From contig JAKFUK010000002.1 of NCBI GenBank assembly GCA_021732745.1, positions 62,001 through 126,000 on the forward strand: a stretch of DNA of 64,000 nucleotides. The letters run 5' to 3'. Positions within the stretch are counted from its first letter, which is position 1. Each line of letters starts with the position of its first letter. This DNA comes from Nevskia sp. GTDB taxonomy: Bacteria; Pseudomonadota; Gammaproteobacteria; Nevskiales; Nevskiaceae. Shown in pieces: positions 44,377 to 53,080 of this stretch. The notes under the pieces were generated by a model. It ran no database searches and was not told where the DNA came from. It was given only the letters and a program-made list of their open reading frames with translations. A program made the translations under genes and the position numbers.

Positions 44377-45168
44377 TCAGACCAGCGGCGGCAGCCCCCG
44401 CACCTGCCGCCAGATCGCCTGGCCCGCGCGGTCGTAGGCGCGCACGGTTTCGATGAAGGCATGCCGGGCATCGGCATCAACCATTGGGCTCGGCAACATC
44501 GGATCGAACACCACCTGGCGGATCGCCTTGCGGCCCATCAGCAGGGATTCACGGGCCGCCACTTCCGGTTCGAGTTGTGCGGCGCGCTGCATCCAGGCTT
44601 CCAGTTCCTTGCCCAGGTTCCGGTAAGCCGCATTCAGCGCCTTGCCGTCCCAGAGGCTGGCGATCCGCGCCTCGCGCGCGGCATCGAACTGGCTGGCGAC
44701 GAACACCCCGGCCTCCGCTTCCAGCCCGAGCTTGACCAGCCGGGCGCGCACCGCATCGACGCTGTCCTCGATGTTGTCGGGCCGCACTTCCAGCCCGGGA
44801 TCGAGCGGCCGGAAGCCGAGCATGTCCAGCGCCCGCTGGCGGGCTTTCATGCGCCGGCGATCGCTGCGTCCGAGCGGCCCGCTGTGCACCACCAGCCAGT
44901 CACCGCGCCACGGCCGGGTGCGCGCCTCGATGGTCCGCCAGGTGGCGACCTCGCCCGCCAGTTCATGCGCCGCACCGCTCAGGCGATACAGACCACGGTC
45001 GACCGCTTCGATCAGGCCTTCCGTCGACAGCCGCATCAGCGCGATGCGCACATTGTTCTCGCGAATGCCGAGCAGTGCTGCGCCGCTGATGGCATCGCGC
45101 GCCGACAACGGCTGGCCTTCAATGGCCAGCAGCAGGTCGAGGATCAGGGTCCTGGCAGTGAGTTTCAT
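44377..45168 (-). CDS. PaaX family transcriptional regulator
   Basis: A 263-residue regulator. The winged-helix N-terminal domain is seen in AISGAALLGIRENNVRIALMRLSTEGLIEAVDRGLYRLS. The central and C-terminal PaaX domains follow (WLVVHSGPLGRSDRRRMKARQRALDMLGF; MLPSPMVDADARHAFIE). PaaX represses phenylacetate catabolism in response to phenylacetyl-CoA in enteric bacteria, but no paa genes are present here. It is divergent from a crotonase-desaturase pair, so an acyl-CoA effector and control of that pair are likely. Confidence 0.88.
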   Translation of the reverse strand: MKLTARTLILDLLLAIEGQPLSARDAISGAALLGIRENNVRIALMRLSTEGLIEAVDRGLYRLSGAAHELAGEVATWRTIEARTRPWRGDWLVVHSGPLGRSDRRRMKARQRALDMLGFRPLDPGLEVRPDNIEDSVDAVRARLVKLGLEAEAGVFVASQFDAAREARIASLWDGKALNAAYRNLGKELEAWMQRAAQLEPEVAARESLLMGRKAIRQVVFDPMLPSPMVDADARHAFIETVRAYDRAGQAIWRQVRGLPPLV

Positions 45169-45178
45169 CGTTCATCTC

Positions 45179-45200
45179 GTAGGTCCGGATTCATCCGGAC
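45179..45200. repeat. GTAGG-end palindrome
   Basis: GTAG followed by GTCCGGAT-TC-ATCCGGAC, an 8-bp perfect stem. It has the GTAGG start and hairpin form of the elements at 37895-37966, 55579-55690 and 62534-62757. It lies between the PaaX gene and the crotonase gene. Confidence 0.6.
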
Positions 45201-45231
45201 AAAGCACGGCTTGCAGGCAGCAATCATTACC

Positions 45232-45244
45232 GATAATGTTTATC
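45232..45244. promoter_or_regulatory. Possible operator of the PaaX-type regulator
   Basis: GATAA-TGT-TTATC, a perfect 5-bp inverted repeat, overlaps a second one (CATTA-CCGA-TAATG at 45225-45238) in the 100-bp divergent region before the crotonase gene. It is the only AT-rich symmetric sequence here and a natural place for the regulator to bind. It is short, so chance is possible. Confidence 0.35.
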
Positions 45245-45268
45245 AATGCACATATCTGTAATGAACTC

Positions 45269-46072
45269 ATGAACCCACTCGTCCTGATCGACCGCGCCCC
45301 GCCGCTGGTGACCATCACCATCAACCGGCCGGAAGTCCGCAACTGCGTCGACCGGCCAACCGCCGACGCGCTGGTCGCCGCTTTCGAGGCCTTCGATCGC
45401 GATCCCGAACTGCGCGTCGCGATCCTGACCGGGGCTGACGGCGCGTTCTGCGCCGGTGCCGATCTGAAAGCGGTCAGCTCCGGCGATCCGGCGCGCATCA
45501 ACCATGTCGGCGTCGACGGCAGCGGCCCGCTGGGGCCGTCGCGGATGCGGCTGTCGAAGCCGGTGATCGCAGCGGTGTCCGGTCACGCGGTCGCAGGCGG
45601 GCTGGAACTGGCGCTGTGGTGCGATCTCCGGGTCGCCGACGACACGGCGGTGTTCGGCGTCTACTGCCGCCGCTGGGGCGTGCCGCTGATCGACGGCGGC
45701 ACGGTGCGGCTGCCGAGGCTGATCGGGCAATCACGGGCGATGGACATGATCCTCACCGGCCGCGCGGTCGATGCCGACGAAGCGTTCGCGATCGGTCTGG
45801 CCAACCGTCGCGTGCCGAAAGGCGAAGCGCTTGCCGCCGCGAAAACGCTGGCGCTGGAACTGAGCGCCTTTCCGCAGGCCTGTCTGCGCAGCGACCGCCA
45901 GAGCGCGCTCGACCAGTGGTCGATGTCCGAAGCCCAAGCCATCGGCCACGAGTTCGCGCTCGGCTTGAAGACCATCCAGACCGGCGAAACCCGCGCCGGC
46001 GCCACCCGTTTCGCCGATGGCAGCGGCCGCCACGGCGAGTTTGCCCATACCGGCCCGGAGGCCACGTCATGA
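45269..46072 (+). CDS. Crotonase/enoyl-CoA hydratase family protein
   Basis: A 267-residue crotonase-fold enzyme. The oxyanion-hole segment FCAGADLKAVSSG and GHAVAGGLELALWCDLRVADD are present. The first catalytic Glu equivalent (GGLELA) is kept, but the usual second Glu region reads VFGVYCRRWGVPLIDGGTVRLPRLIG and lacks it. So hydration is not certain, and isomerase or another acyl-CoA activity is possible. ATG 45269 was chosen; an in-frame ATG at 45236 is also open. Its stop overlaps the start of the desaturase gene (ATGA). Confidence 0.88.
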   Translation: MNPLVLIDRAPPLVTITINRPEVRNCVDRPTADALVAAFEAFDRDPELRVAILTGADGAFCAGADLKAVSSGDPARINHVGVDGSGPLGPSRMRLSKPVIAAVSGHAVAGGLELALWCDLRVADDTAVFGVYCRRWGVPLIDGGTVRLPRLIGQSRAMDMILTGRAVDADEAFAIGLANRRVPKGEALAAAKTLALELSAFPQACLRSDRQSALDQWSMSEAQAIGHEFALGLKTIQTGETRAGATRFADGSGRHGEFAHTGPEATS

Positions 46073-47028
46073 ATACCTACAGCCTCGATCCGGCGCTGCG
46101 CGAGCAGTTCAAGCAGCGCTCCAACTGGCGCGGTGCCGCGTCAGTTGCCAAGGACTACAGCCTGATGGTCGCGGCCTTCGCGCTGCCGATCGCCTGGCCG
46201 CATCCGGTTGCCTGGGTCATGGCGATCCTGGTGCTCTGCGGCGTCCATGTGGGCCTTGCCATCCTGACTCACGAAACGGCACACAAATCGCTGTTTGCCA
46301 ACGCGAAAATCAACGACTGGGTCGGCCAGTACCTGTGCGCGCTGCCGAACTTCAACAACATGCCGATGTACCGCGCCTACCACATGGCCCATCACCGGCT
46401 GGCCGGCACCAAGGACGACCCGGACCGGATCATGGTCGACCGCTATCCGGTGACGAAGGCCAATCTGCGCCGAAAGCTGCTGCGCGACCTGTCCGGGCAA
46501 TCCGGGGTGAAGTTCCTGATCGGCATCGTCGCGATGAGCGCCGGCTACTGGAAGTTCCAGCAGAACGGCGTGGTCGAGAAGCTGGCCTACGATCGCCCGC
46601 AAACCTTCGTCGACTACGTGCGGAGCTTCATCAACAACGGCGGTGCGGTGTCGATCGCCTGGCAGTTCGCGATTTGGGCGCCGCTGTACGCGCTCGGCCA
46701 CGGCTGGCTTTATCTGCTCTGGGCGCTGGCCTTCCTGATCCCGTTCCCGCTGACCATGCGCATCCGCGTGCTCGCCGACCACGGCGCGATCCACGATCCG
46801 GATTCCACCAACCCGCTGCTGCACGCCCGTTCAACCCGCGCCAACTGGCTCGAAAAGCTGCTGTTCGCCCCGCACCACGAGCACTACCACCTCGAACACC
46901 ACCTGATGCCGTCTTGCCCGCACTGGAACCTGCCGAAGCTGCATGCCGTGCTGATGAAGGACGGGGTGATTCCCGAGGCCAATCAGGCGACGGGAATGCT
47001 GGATGTGTTGCGGCGGGTGACGCGCTGA
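46069..47028 (+). CDS. Membrane fatty acid desaturase family protein
   Basis: A 319-residue integral membrane di-iron desaturase or hydroxylase. All three His boxes are visible: HETAHK (HxxxH, about residue 70), HMAHHR (HxxHH, about 106) and HHEHYHLEHHLMP (about 267). Membrane helices surround them (MVAAFALPIAWPHPVAWVMAILVL; LYLLWALAFLIPFPL). It is translationally coupled to the crotonase gene upstream. The substrate could be a fatty acyl lipid, an acyl-CoA or a carotenoid-like lipid; the pairing with a crotonase favours an acyl compound. Confidence 0.92.
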   Translation: MNTYSLDPALREQFKQRSNWRGAASVAKDYSLMVAAFALPIAWPHPVAWVMAILVLCGVHVGLAILTHETAHKSLFANAKINDWVGQYLCALPNFNNMPMYRAYHMAHHRLAGTKDDPDRIMVDRYPVTKANLRRKLLRDLSGQSGVKFLIGIVAMSAGYWKFQQNGVVEKLAYDRPQTFVDYVRSFINNGGAVSIAWQFAIWAPLYALGHGWLYLLWALAFLIPFPLTMRIRVLADHGAIHDPDSTNPLLHARSTRANWLEKLLFAPHHEHYHLEHHLMPSCPHWNLPKLHAVLMKDGVIPEANQATGMLDVLRRVTR

Positions 47029-47041
47029 AGCCTTCGCGGGC

Positions 47042-47881
47042 TCACGCCGCCGCAATCGTCGTCCGATGCAGCAGCCGGTGATGCCCGGCATAGCCGCCGG
47101 TGGCAGCATGCAGCAGCGAGCGGTTGTCCCACATCACCAGCATCTCCGGCTGCCAGCGGTGGCGGTACTGGAACTCAGGCCGTGACTGCCACTGGTACAG
47201 CTCGAACAGCAGCGGCATCGCTTCGGCGTCGTCCATGTCGTCGATGCCGATGATGTAGCCGAAGCAGCCGAACAGGCCTGCACGGCCTGTTTCCGGATGG
47301 CGGCGGATCAGCGGGTGGCGCTGCACGCGTTCGGCGTCCTTCGACGGCTTGATGACCATCGAACGGCCCTTTTTGTCGCGCTCGCCATACAGGCCGTCCG
47401 GCGCGTAGGCCTTCTTCGCCGAATGCAGCGCCGTGCGGCCTTCGATGCGCTGGCGCAAGCCGTCCGGCATCGCATCGAGTGCGGCGTGCTGGTTGGCGAA
47501 CAGGGTGTCGCCGCCGAGCGACGGAATCACCTTGCCGTACAGCACTGTGCCGGCCGGAGGCCTCGGCTGGAAGCTCCAGTCGGTATGCCAGGTTTCGGCG
47601 AACAGCGATGAGGTTTCGTCAGCCCGCCGTTCGACTGCGATGATGTGCTGCCGACCCGGAATCGGCGCGATGAACGGGTCTTCGCCGAAGCCGCCGAACG
47701 CTTGCGTGAAGCGCTCCAGATCGTCGTCGGACAGCTGCTGATCGGGAAAGGCCAGAACGTGGTGTTCGAGCCAGGCCGCGCGGAGGGCGGCAACGGTCTC
47801 CGCGTCCAGCAATTGCGCGAGGTCGACTCCGCGCACACTGGCACCGCAGGCCTGACCAGAGTGGGTGATATCGAGGTTCAT
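47042..47881 (-). CDS. TauD/TfdA-family 2-oxoglutarate-dependent dioxygenase
   Basis: A 279-residue Fe(II)/2-oxoglutarate dioxygenase. The iron facial triad begins with WHTDWSF (HxD, about residue 104) and the distal His and 2-oxoglutarate Arg are in AGHHRLLHRTTI at the C-terminus. The N-terminal GVDLAQLLDAETVAALRAAWLEHHVLAFPDQ is typical. Enzymes of this family cut taurine, alkylsulfates or phenoxyacetates. The substrate is unknown. It is convergent with the desaturase gene and lies 43 bp after the stop of the AraC-type gene. Confidence 0.92.
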   Translation of the reverse strand: MNLDITHSGQACGASVRGVDLAQLLDAETVAALRAAWLEHHVLAFPDQQLSDDDLERFTQAFGGFGEDPFIAPIPGRQHIIAVERRADETSSLFAETWHTDWSFQPRPPAGTVLYGKVIPSLGGDTLFANQHAALDAMPDGLRQRIEGRTALHSAKKAYAPDGLYGERDKKGRSMVIKPSKDAERVQRHPLIRRHPETGRAGLFGCFGYIIGIDDMDDAEAMPLLFELYQWQSRPEFQYRHRWQPEMLVMWDNRSLLHAATGGYAGHHRLLHRTTIAAA

Positions 47882-47924
47882 CAGCAGAGTCTGCCAAGCG
47901 CGACGACCCACTGTCGACCTCGCC

Positions 47925-48887
47925 TCAGCCGCCGTTGAAGCTGCGCCGCCATTGCGACGGTGACACTCCGAAGCTGCGCCGGAACTGCGCACGCAGCGAT
48001 GACGTGGAACCCAGCCCGGCCAGCAGTGCGATCCGTTCGACGGGCTGATCGGTGGTTTCCAGCAGCCGCTGACTGAAAGCCAGACGCTCGGCCAGCAGCC
48101 AATCGCCGACGGTCGCGCCGGTCTGCACGCGGAACTGGCGTGTGAATGTGCGGCGGCTCATCAGCGCACGGGCGGCCAGCGCATCAAGGCTGTGGGTTTG
48201 GTCCAGATGCTGGCGCAGCCAGTCGATGACCGCGCCGAGCCGCGAGTTGCGCGCCGTCGCCGGCAACGGCTGGCTGATGAACTGCGCCTGCCCGCCTTGC
48301 CGATGCGGCGACACCACCAGTCGCCGGGCAACCGCGTTCGCAGCGACCGCGCCGTATTGGTCGCGGACCATGTGCAGGCAGCAGTCGATGCCGGCGGCGG
48401 TGCCGGCCGAAGTGACGATCTGGCCCTCGTCGACGTACAGCACATCGGGATCGAGCCTCACGGCCGGATAGCGTGCCGCGAAGTCCTGCGCATATCCCCA
48501 ATGCGTGCTGGCGCGGCGACCATCGAGCAGCCCGGCTTGGGCCAGCACGTAAGCGCCGAGACAGAGGCCGACGATCCGCGCGCCGCGACGATGCGCGCGG
48601 CGAAGTGCATCGAGCAAGGCCGGCGGCGCGGCTTCCTCCGGGTCTCGCCAGCTCGGCACGATGATCGTTTCGGCCCGACGCAGCGCTTCCAGGCCGTGGA
48701 CGATCTCGATACGGAAGCCGGCCGTGGTCATCAGGCTGCCGGGTTTGACGGCGCAGACCCTCAGATCGAAGGCTGGCAGGCCCGGATGCGGATCGCCGAA
48801 CACCACGCAGGGCACGGCGAGATGGAAAGGGCTGATCTGATCGAAGACCACGACGGCGATGACGGGCTTGGCGGCGGGCTTGACCAT
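47925..48887 (-). CDS. GlxA-type AraC family regulator (DJ-1/PfpI domain plus HTH)
   Basis: A 320-residue regulator with an N-terminal DJ-1/PfpI-like domain (VIAVVVFDQISPFHLAVPCVVFG; the Cys elbow GLCLGAYVLAQAGLLDGRRASTHW) and a C-terminal AraC double HTH (LDALAARALMSRRTFTRQFRVQTGATVGDWLLAERL; RIALLAGLGSTSSLRAQFRRSFGVSPSQWRR). Such proteins often control amine or amino-acid catabolism. The adjacent dioxygenase gene on the same strand, 43 bp downstream, is a plausible co-transcribed target. Confidence 0.93.
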   Translation of the reverse strand: MVKPAAKPVIAVVVFDQISPFHLAVPCVVFGDPHPGLPAFDLRVCAVKPGSLMTTAGFRIEIVHGLEALRRAETIIVPSWRDPEEAAPPALLDALRRAHRRGARIVGLCLGAYVLAQAGLLDGRRASTHWGYAQDFAARYPAVRLDPDVLYVDEGQIVTSAGTAAGIDCCLHMVRDQYGAVAANAVARRLVVSPHRQGGQAQFISQPLPATARNSRLGAVIDWLRQHLDQTHSLDALAARALMSRRTFTRQFRVQTGATVGDWLLAERLAFSQRLLETTDQPVERIALLAGLGSTSSLRAQFRRSFGVSPSQWRRSFNGG

Positions 48888-48992
48888 GCGCTCGATTTGG
48901 CCCGATCACGGCGCTGTTTGTCCATCAGGCCACTACGGACAACGACTCGCTCAGCAGACAATGGGCGCTCACGCCACTGGAAACTGCCCGCC

Positions 48993-49535
48993 ATGACTGC
49001 CTCCGAACCGCTTGCCCTGCTCGATGACTTGCTGGCTGCCTGGAAGCCGCAGATCGGCAGCGCATTTCCCGGCTACCGCAATCACTGCCAGCGAATGGCC
49101 GCGTTCACGCTGGCGCTGATGCCGGCCGCGACCGCCGACGACCGCCGGAAGATCGCCATCGCCGCCTGCTTTCACGATCTCGGCATCTGGTCCGACGGCA
49201 CCATCGACTACCTGCCGCCGTCGTCGCGCCGGGCGCGGGACTATCTGAAGTCGCAGGGGCTGGAAGCCTGGACGACTGAAGTCGAGTTGATGATCGACGA
49301 GCACCACAAGCTGCGCGCGTTCAAGGACCCGACGTACCCACTGGTCGAAGCGTTCCGCAAGGCGGATCTCGTCGACGTATCGCTGGGGCTGGTGAAGTTC
49401 GGCATTCCCGGCGACACGGTCCGGACGCTTAAAACCGCGTACCCGAACGAGGGCTTCCACAAGACGCTGATGGGCCTCGCCGGCGGCTGGTTCAAGCAAC
49501 ATCCGCTGAGCGCGCCGCCGTTCATCAAGTGGTGA
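48993..49535 (+). CDS. HD domain-containing phosphohydrolase
   Basis: A 180-residue HD-type metal-dependent phosphohydrolase. The first His is in YRNHCQRMAAF, the HD pair in ACFHDLGIWSDGTIDYLPPS, and further ligands are in DEHHKLRAF and KADLVDVSLG. This is the cytoplasmic HD family whose substrate is rarely known. ATG 48993 was chosen. It is divergent from the AraC-type gene (105 bp apart). Confidence 0.88.
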   Translation: MTASEPLALLDDLLAAWKPQIGSAFPGYRNHCQRMAAFTLALMPAATADDRRKIAIAACFHDLGIWSDGTIDYLPPSSRRARDYLKSQGLEAWTTEVELMIDEHHKLRAFKDPTYPLVEAFRKADLVDVSLGLVKFGIPGDTVRTLKTAYPNEGFHKTLMGLAGGWFKQHPLSAPPFIKW

Positions 49536-49630
49536 GGCTTGCAGTCCGGATGATTTCGGAATTCCGGTGACTCCATTCTCTTACTGTGTTGTCACAAGCG
49601 AAAATGAAACGCAGCTTCGCGCGCAAACGC

Positions 49631-49837
49631 TCACTCATTCCCGCCCAAAAGCGCATCACAGTCAGCACAAGCGAACAACTGCACCGTACCGCCTGGCAGC
49701 GTTACGGTAGCAGTGCCACCTGCGCGTACTTCCCATTGTGAAAAACCAGTCTTGCTGATGGCAGTTCCTCGAATCCAGCAGTGATGGGCGTTCCCGCCCG
49801 CAAGCCGGAATTGCGACCAGCTAGTAAAATCGGCCAT
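49631..49837 (-). CDS. Small hypothetical protein
   Basis: A 68-residue frame (MADFTSWSQFRLAGGNAHHCWIRG...) with a C-terminal CADCDALLGGNE. The Trp, His and Cys content and a CxxC-like pair suggest a small folded or metal-binding protein, but I recognise no family. A GGGAGG touches the ATG at 49837 without normal spacing, and a GTG at 49852 is also open. It lies between the HD gene and dapE, facing away from dapE. The remaining bases of this 323-bp space hold the dapE promoter region. Confidence 0.4.
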   Translation of the reverse strand: MADFTSWSQFRLAGGNAHHCWIRGTAISKTGFSQWEVRAGGTATVTLPGGTVQLFACADCDALLGGNE

Positions 49838-49860
49838 CCTCCCGAATCCCACACCGCCCC

Positions 49861-51009
49861 ATGGCCGATGACTTTCGCACCTCGCCGGTGCTGGACCTTA
49901 CCCGTGCGCTGATCGCGCGCCGCTCGCTCACCCCCGATGACGCCGGCTGCTGCCAGTTGATGGCGGATCGGCTGGCGGCCCTCGGCTTCAACATCGAGTG
50001 GATCAACTCGGAAGGCATCACCAACCTGTGGGCGACCTATGGCAGCGGCGCGCCGCTGTTCGTGTTGGCGGGCCATACCGATGTGGTGCCGCCAGGGCCG
50101 GCGAACGCCTGGGCCAGCGATCCTTTCGTGCCGGACATCCGTGATGGCGTGCTCTATGGCCGCGGTGCGGCGGACATGAAGAGCGGGCTGGCGGCGATGG
50201 TTTGCGCAGTCGAACGGCTGCTCGCAGGTGGCACCGTCAGCGGCACCATCGCTTTCCTGATCACCAGTGACGAAGAAGGGGTGGCCCTGCACGGCACCAA
50301 ACATGTCGTCGAGGTGCTGAAGTCGCGCGGCATCAAGCCCGATTACGCGATTGTTGGCGAGGCGACGGGCGATCAAGCCTTCGGTGATCGCATCACCATC
50401 GGCCGACGCGGTTCGTTGGGCTGCAATCTGACCATCTTCGGCAAGCAGGGCCATGTCGCCTATCCGCTGAAGGCTGACAACCCGATCCACCGCGTGAGCC
50501 CGGCGTTGGCCGAACTGGTGTCGATCGAATGGGACGCCGGCAACGCACATTTTCCGCCGACCTCGTTCCAGGTCTCGAACTTTCATGCCGGCACCGGTGC
50601 CAACAACGTGATTCCGGGCGCGGCGGAACTGGTGTTCAACTTCCGCTACTGCACGGAATCGACGGCCGAAAGCCTGAAAGCTCGCGTCCACGAAGTGCTG
50701 GACCGCCACGGCCTGCGCTATGAAGCGCACTGGTGGCACAGCGGCCAGCCGTTCCTGACCCGTCAGGGCGCGCTGATCGAAGCGGCGAAGCGGGCGATTC
50801 GCGAGGTCACCGGCCTGACGCCGGTGCTGTTCACCGGCGGTGGCACGTCCGATGCCCGCTTCATCGCGCCGATGGGAACCGAAGTGGTGGAGATCGGGCC
50901 GGTCAATGATTCGATCCACAAGGTCGACGAGCATGTGCGCGTGGTTGATCTCGACGCGCTCAGTGCGGTTTACGAAGGCACGCTGCGCCGCCTGCTGGGC
51001 GCGGCATGA
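49861..51009 (+). CDS. dapE: Succinyl-diaminopimelate desuccinylase
   Basis: A 382-residue M20 di-zinc amidohydrolase of the lysine/diaminopimelate pathway. Metal and catalytic motifs are in order: VLAGHTDVVPPGPANAW, GRGAADMKSGLAAM, LITSDEEGVALHGTKHVV and VLFTGGGTSDARFIA. The N-terminus PVLDLTRALIARRSLTPDDAGC is typical. The bacterial dimerisation domain is present, and length matches the family. The next gene overlaps by 4 bp. Confidence 0.96.
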   Translation: MADDFRTSPVLDLTRALIARRSLTPDDAGCCQLMADRLAALGFNIEWINSEGITNLWATYGSGAPLFVLAGHTDVVPPGPANAWASDPFVPDIRDGVLYGRGAADMKSGLAAMVCAVERLLAGGTVSGTIAFLITSDEEGVALHGTKHVVEVLKSRGIKPDYAIVGEATGDQAFGDRITIGRRGSLGCNLTIFGKQGHVAYPLKADNPIHRVSPALAELVSIEWDAGNAHFPPTSFQVSNFHAGTGANNVIPGAAELVFNFRYCTESTAESLKARVHEVLDRHGLRYEAHWWHSGQPFLTRQGALIEAAKRAIREVTGLTPVLFTGGGTSDARFIAPMGTEVVEIGPVNDSIHKVDEHVRVVDLDALSAVYEGTLRRLLGAA

Positions 51010-52022
51010 GCAGCGCGACCGGGGTTACGGCCTTCCGGCCGAATCCGCTGCTGGCACCGCAGTTGATACAGACCGTGCTCGCCACCAAGCGCCCGGTGCG
51101 TGGCCGCTGGGCGCGCAATGGCGGCGGCATGGAAGCGGCGTCGGTACAGCATCTGCTCGACTGCGGCGTCGATGGTGGCCAGCAAGTGCGTTTGACCGGC
51201 ATGTACGCGCGCCAGCCGCAATCGCGGTCTTCAAGCGGGCTGGTGGTGCTGATCCACGGCTGGGAAGGCAGCCACGATTCCGCCTACCTGTATTCGATGG
51301 CCTCGAAGGTGTTCGATGCCGGCTGGAACGTATTTCGCCTGAATCTGCGCGACCACGCTGGCACTCATGCACTCAACGAGCGGATGTTCCATTCCGCGCG
51401 CATCGCCGAAGTGCTGCACGGCGTGCGCGCCGCGCAGTTGATCGACGGCAGCGAAGGCGGTCGGCTGGCGGTCATTGGTTTTTCGCTCGGCGGCAACTTT
51501 GCCTTGCGCGTCGGCCTGCTCGGCCCGGCGGCGGGCGTGACGCCCGCGCTTTCGATCGGCATTTCGCCGTCGATCGACCCCGGCGCAACACTCCGCGCCA
51601 TCGACGAAGGGCCGAAGGTGTTCAAGCGCTATTTCCTCGACAAGTGGCGCAAGACCCTGGCCGCGAAATCGGATGCCTGGCCGGGTCGCTACGACTTCAG
51701 CGCTTTGAATGCCGCCGACAGCTTCGTCGAGATCACACGCCGCTTTGTCGTCGACCACACCGAATTCGACAGCCTGGAAGACTATCTCGGCAGCTACACG
51801 CTGACGCCGCCGATGCTGATGGGCTCGGCAAGCCCTCTGGCAATCCTCACCGCGCAGGACGATACGGTGATCCCGATCGCCGATTTCGATGGTTTGGGCG
51901 CACGCGGTTCGATGATCGCCTTCGACGCGCCGAAACGCGGTGGCCATTGCGGCTTCATCGAAAATCTTCAGCTTGAAAGCTGGGCCGAGCGTCGCGTGGT
52001 CGAGCTATTGTCGCGCATCTGA
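51006..52022 (+). CDS. Alpha/beta hydrolase, YheT-like
   Basis: A 338-residue cytoplasmic alpha/beta hydrolase. The N-terminus FRPNPLLAPQLIQTVLATKRP is characteristic of the YheT/embryogenesis-associated family. The oxyanion segment is VVLIHGWEGSHDSAYLYSMA, the nucleophile elbow GFSLGGNFALRVGLLG, the Asp in ILTAQDDTVIPIADF and the His in GGHCGFIE. The reaction is unknown. An ATGA overlap couples it to dapE. A small gene follows after 33 bp. Confidence 0.92.
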   Translation: MSSATGVTAFRPNPLLAPQLIQTVLATKRPVRGRWARNGGGMEAASVQHLLDCGVDGGQQVRLTGMYARQPQSRSSSGLVVLIHGWEGSHDSAYLYSMASKVFDAGWNVFRLNLRDHAGTHALNERMFHSARIAEVLHGVRAAQLIDGSEGGRLAVIGFSLGGNFALRVGLLGPAAGVTPALSIGISPSIDPGATLRAIDEGPKVFKRYFLDKWRKTLAAKSDAWPGRYDFSALNAADSFVEITRRFVVDHTEFDSLEDYLGSYTLTPPMLMGSASPLAILTAQDDTVIPIADFDGLGARGSMIAFDAPKRGGHCGFIENLQLESWAERRVVELLSRI

Positions 52023-52055
52023 TTGATTCACAACCCCTTTCGTCTGGAGCAGCCC

Positions 52056-52277
52056 GTGGAACTGAGCATCAACCTGAAGACCGTCTCGGAGCAGATTTCC
52101 AATGACGGCGGCGTCATCCGTCTGAACTTTGTCGGCGACAACGACGACATCGCCCAGGTCGACCTGCTGGTCGCCAACCTGCGCGGGCTGGCGCAGTACA
52201 TCAACGAGATGGCCGACAAGTACGACGTCAACGCCGCGATGCTGTTCAGCGATCCGGCCGCCCAATCCGACCTGTAA
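52056..52277 (+). CDS. Small conserved-looking hypothetical protein
   Basis: A 73-residue acidic protein starting at GTG 52056 with GGAG six bases upstream (52046-52049); a TTG at 52023 has no such site. It contains the segments NDGGVIRLNFVGDNDDIAQV and DLLVANLRGLAQYINEMADKY. There is no signal peptide or membrane segment. The regular beta-alpha pattern and good codon usage suggest a real gene. The function is unknown. It follows the YheT-like gene and is convergent with the SDR gene 8 bp away. Confidence 0.65.
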   Translation: MELSINLKTVSEQISNDGGVIRLNFVGDNDDIAQVDLLVANLRGLAQYINEMADKYDVNAAMLFSDPAAQSDL

Positions 52278-52285
52278 CCCGGCAC

Positions 52286-53080
52286 TCAGCGATTGACGTT
52301 GCTGCGCTTCAAGGCGAAGGAGAACAGGCCCGGCAGATAGCGCTTCAGGCGCTCGTAGGCGACTTCCTTGCCGCCCATGAACACTTCCTCGTCGCCGGAT
52401 TCGACCGCGCACCAGATGCTGTCGGCGCAGTCGGCGGCATCAATGCCGCCGTCGATGTGCTTGTCGGTCATGCCGTGAAGCTGGCCGTCACCTGACAGGG
52501 CATTGAGCGCGATGCTGGTGCGCACATAGCCGGGAAACACCGTGGTGAAGCGCAGGCCATCACGCCAGAGCTCGGCGCGTGCGGCTTCGGTGAAGCCGGC
52601 CAGGGCGTGCTTGGCGGCGCTGTAGCCGGTGCGTAGCGGTGCGCCGATACGGCCGGCGATGCTTGAAATCATCACGATGTGACCGGATTTGCGCGCCCGC
52701 ATCGAAGGGACCAGCGCCCGGGTCAGCGCCACCGGCGCGAAGAAATCCAGCTCCATCAATTGCCGGTAGACATCCATCGAGGTGTCGACCAGCAGGCTGC
52801 GCTGCGACTTGCCGGCGTTGTTGACCAGCACGTCGATCGGGCCGAAGAAGCATTCGGCTTTCGCGACCGCTTCGGCGGCATCGAAGGCCATCAGGTCCAG
52901 CGGCAGCAGCGCGACTTTCGACGGATCGGGACAGGCCGCGCGCACCCGCTCCAGTTCAGCGACGCGACGGGCGCTCAAGACCAGTTTCGCGCCGCGCTTG
53001 GCGGCATCCAGCGCCAGAGCTTCGCCAATGCCGCTGGATGCGCCGGTGATCCAGATCGTTGAGGTCGTAAGTGAGGTCAT
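52286..53080 (-). CDS. Short-chain dehydrogenase/reductase
   Basis: A 264-residue classical SDR. The NAD(P) motif TGASSGIGEALA (residues 13-24), NNAGKSQ, the catalytic Ser in MISSIAGRIG and YSAAKHALAGF (YxxxK) are all intact. The Arg after the first strand (SARR) suggests NADP preference. The substrate is unknown. Its start overlaps the end of the downstream-facing hydrolase gene by 4 bp, so the pair is translated together. Confidence 0.93.
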   Translation of the reverse strand: MTSLTTSTIWITGASSGIGEALALDAAKRGAKLVLSARRVAELERVRAACPDPSKVALLPLDLMAFDAAEAVAKAECFFGPIDVLVNNAGKSQRSLLVDTSMDVYRQLMELDFFAPVALTRALVPSMRARKSGHIVMISSIAGRIGAPLRTGYSAAKHALAGFTEAARAELWRDGLRFTTVFPGYVRTSIALNALSGDGQLHGMTDKHIDGGIDAADCADSIWCAVESGDEEVFMGGKEVAYERLKRYLPGLFSFALKRSNVNR

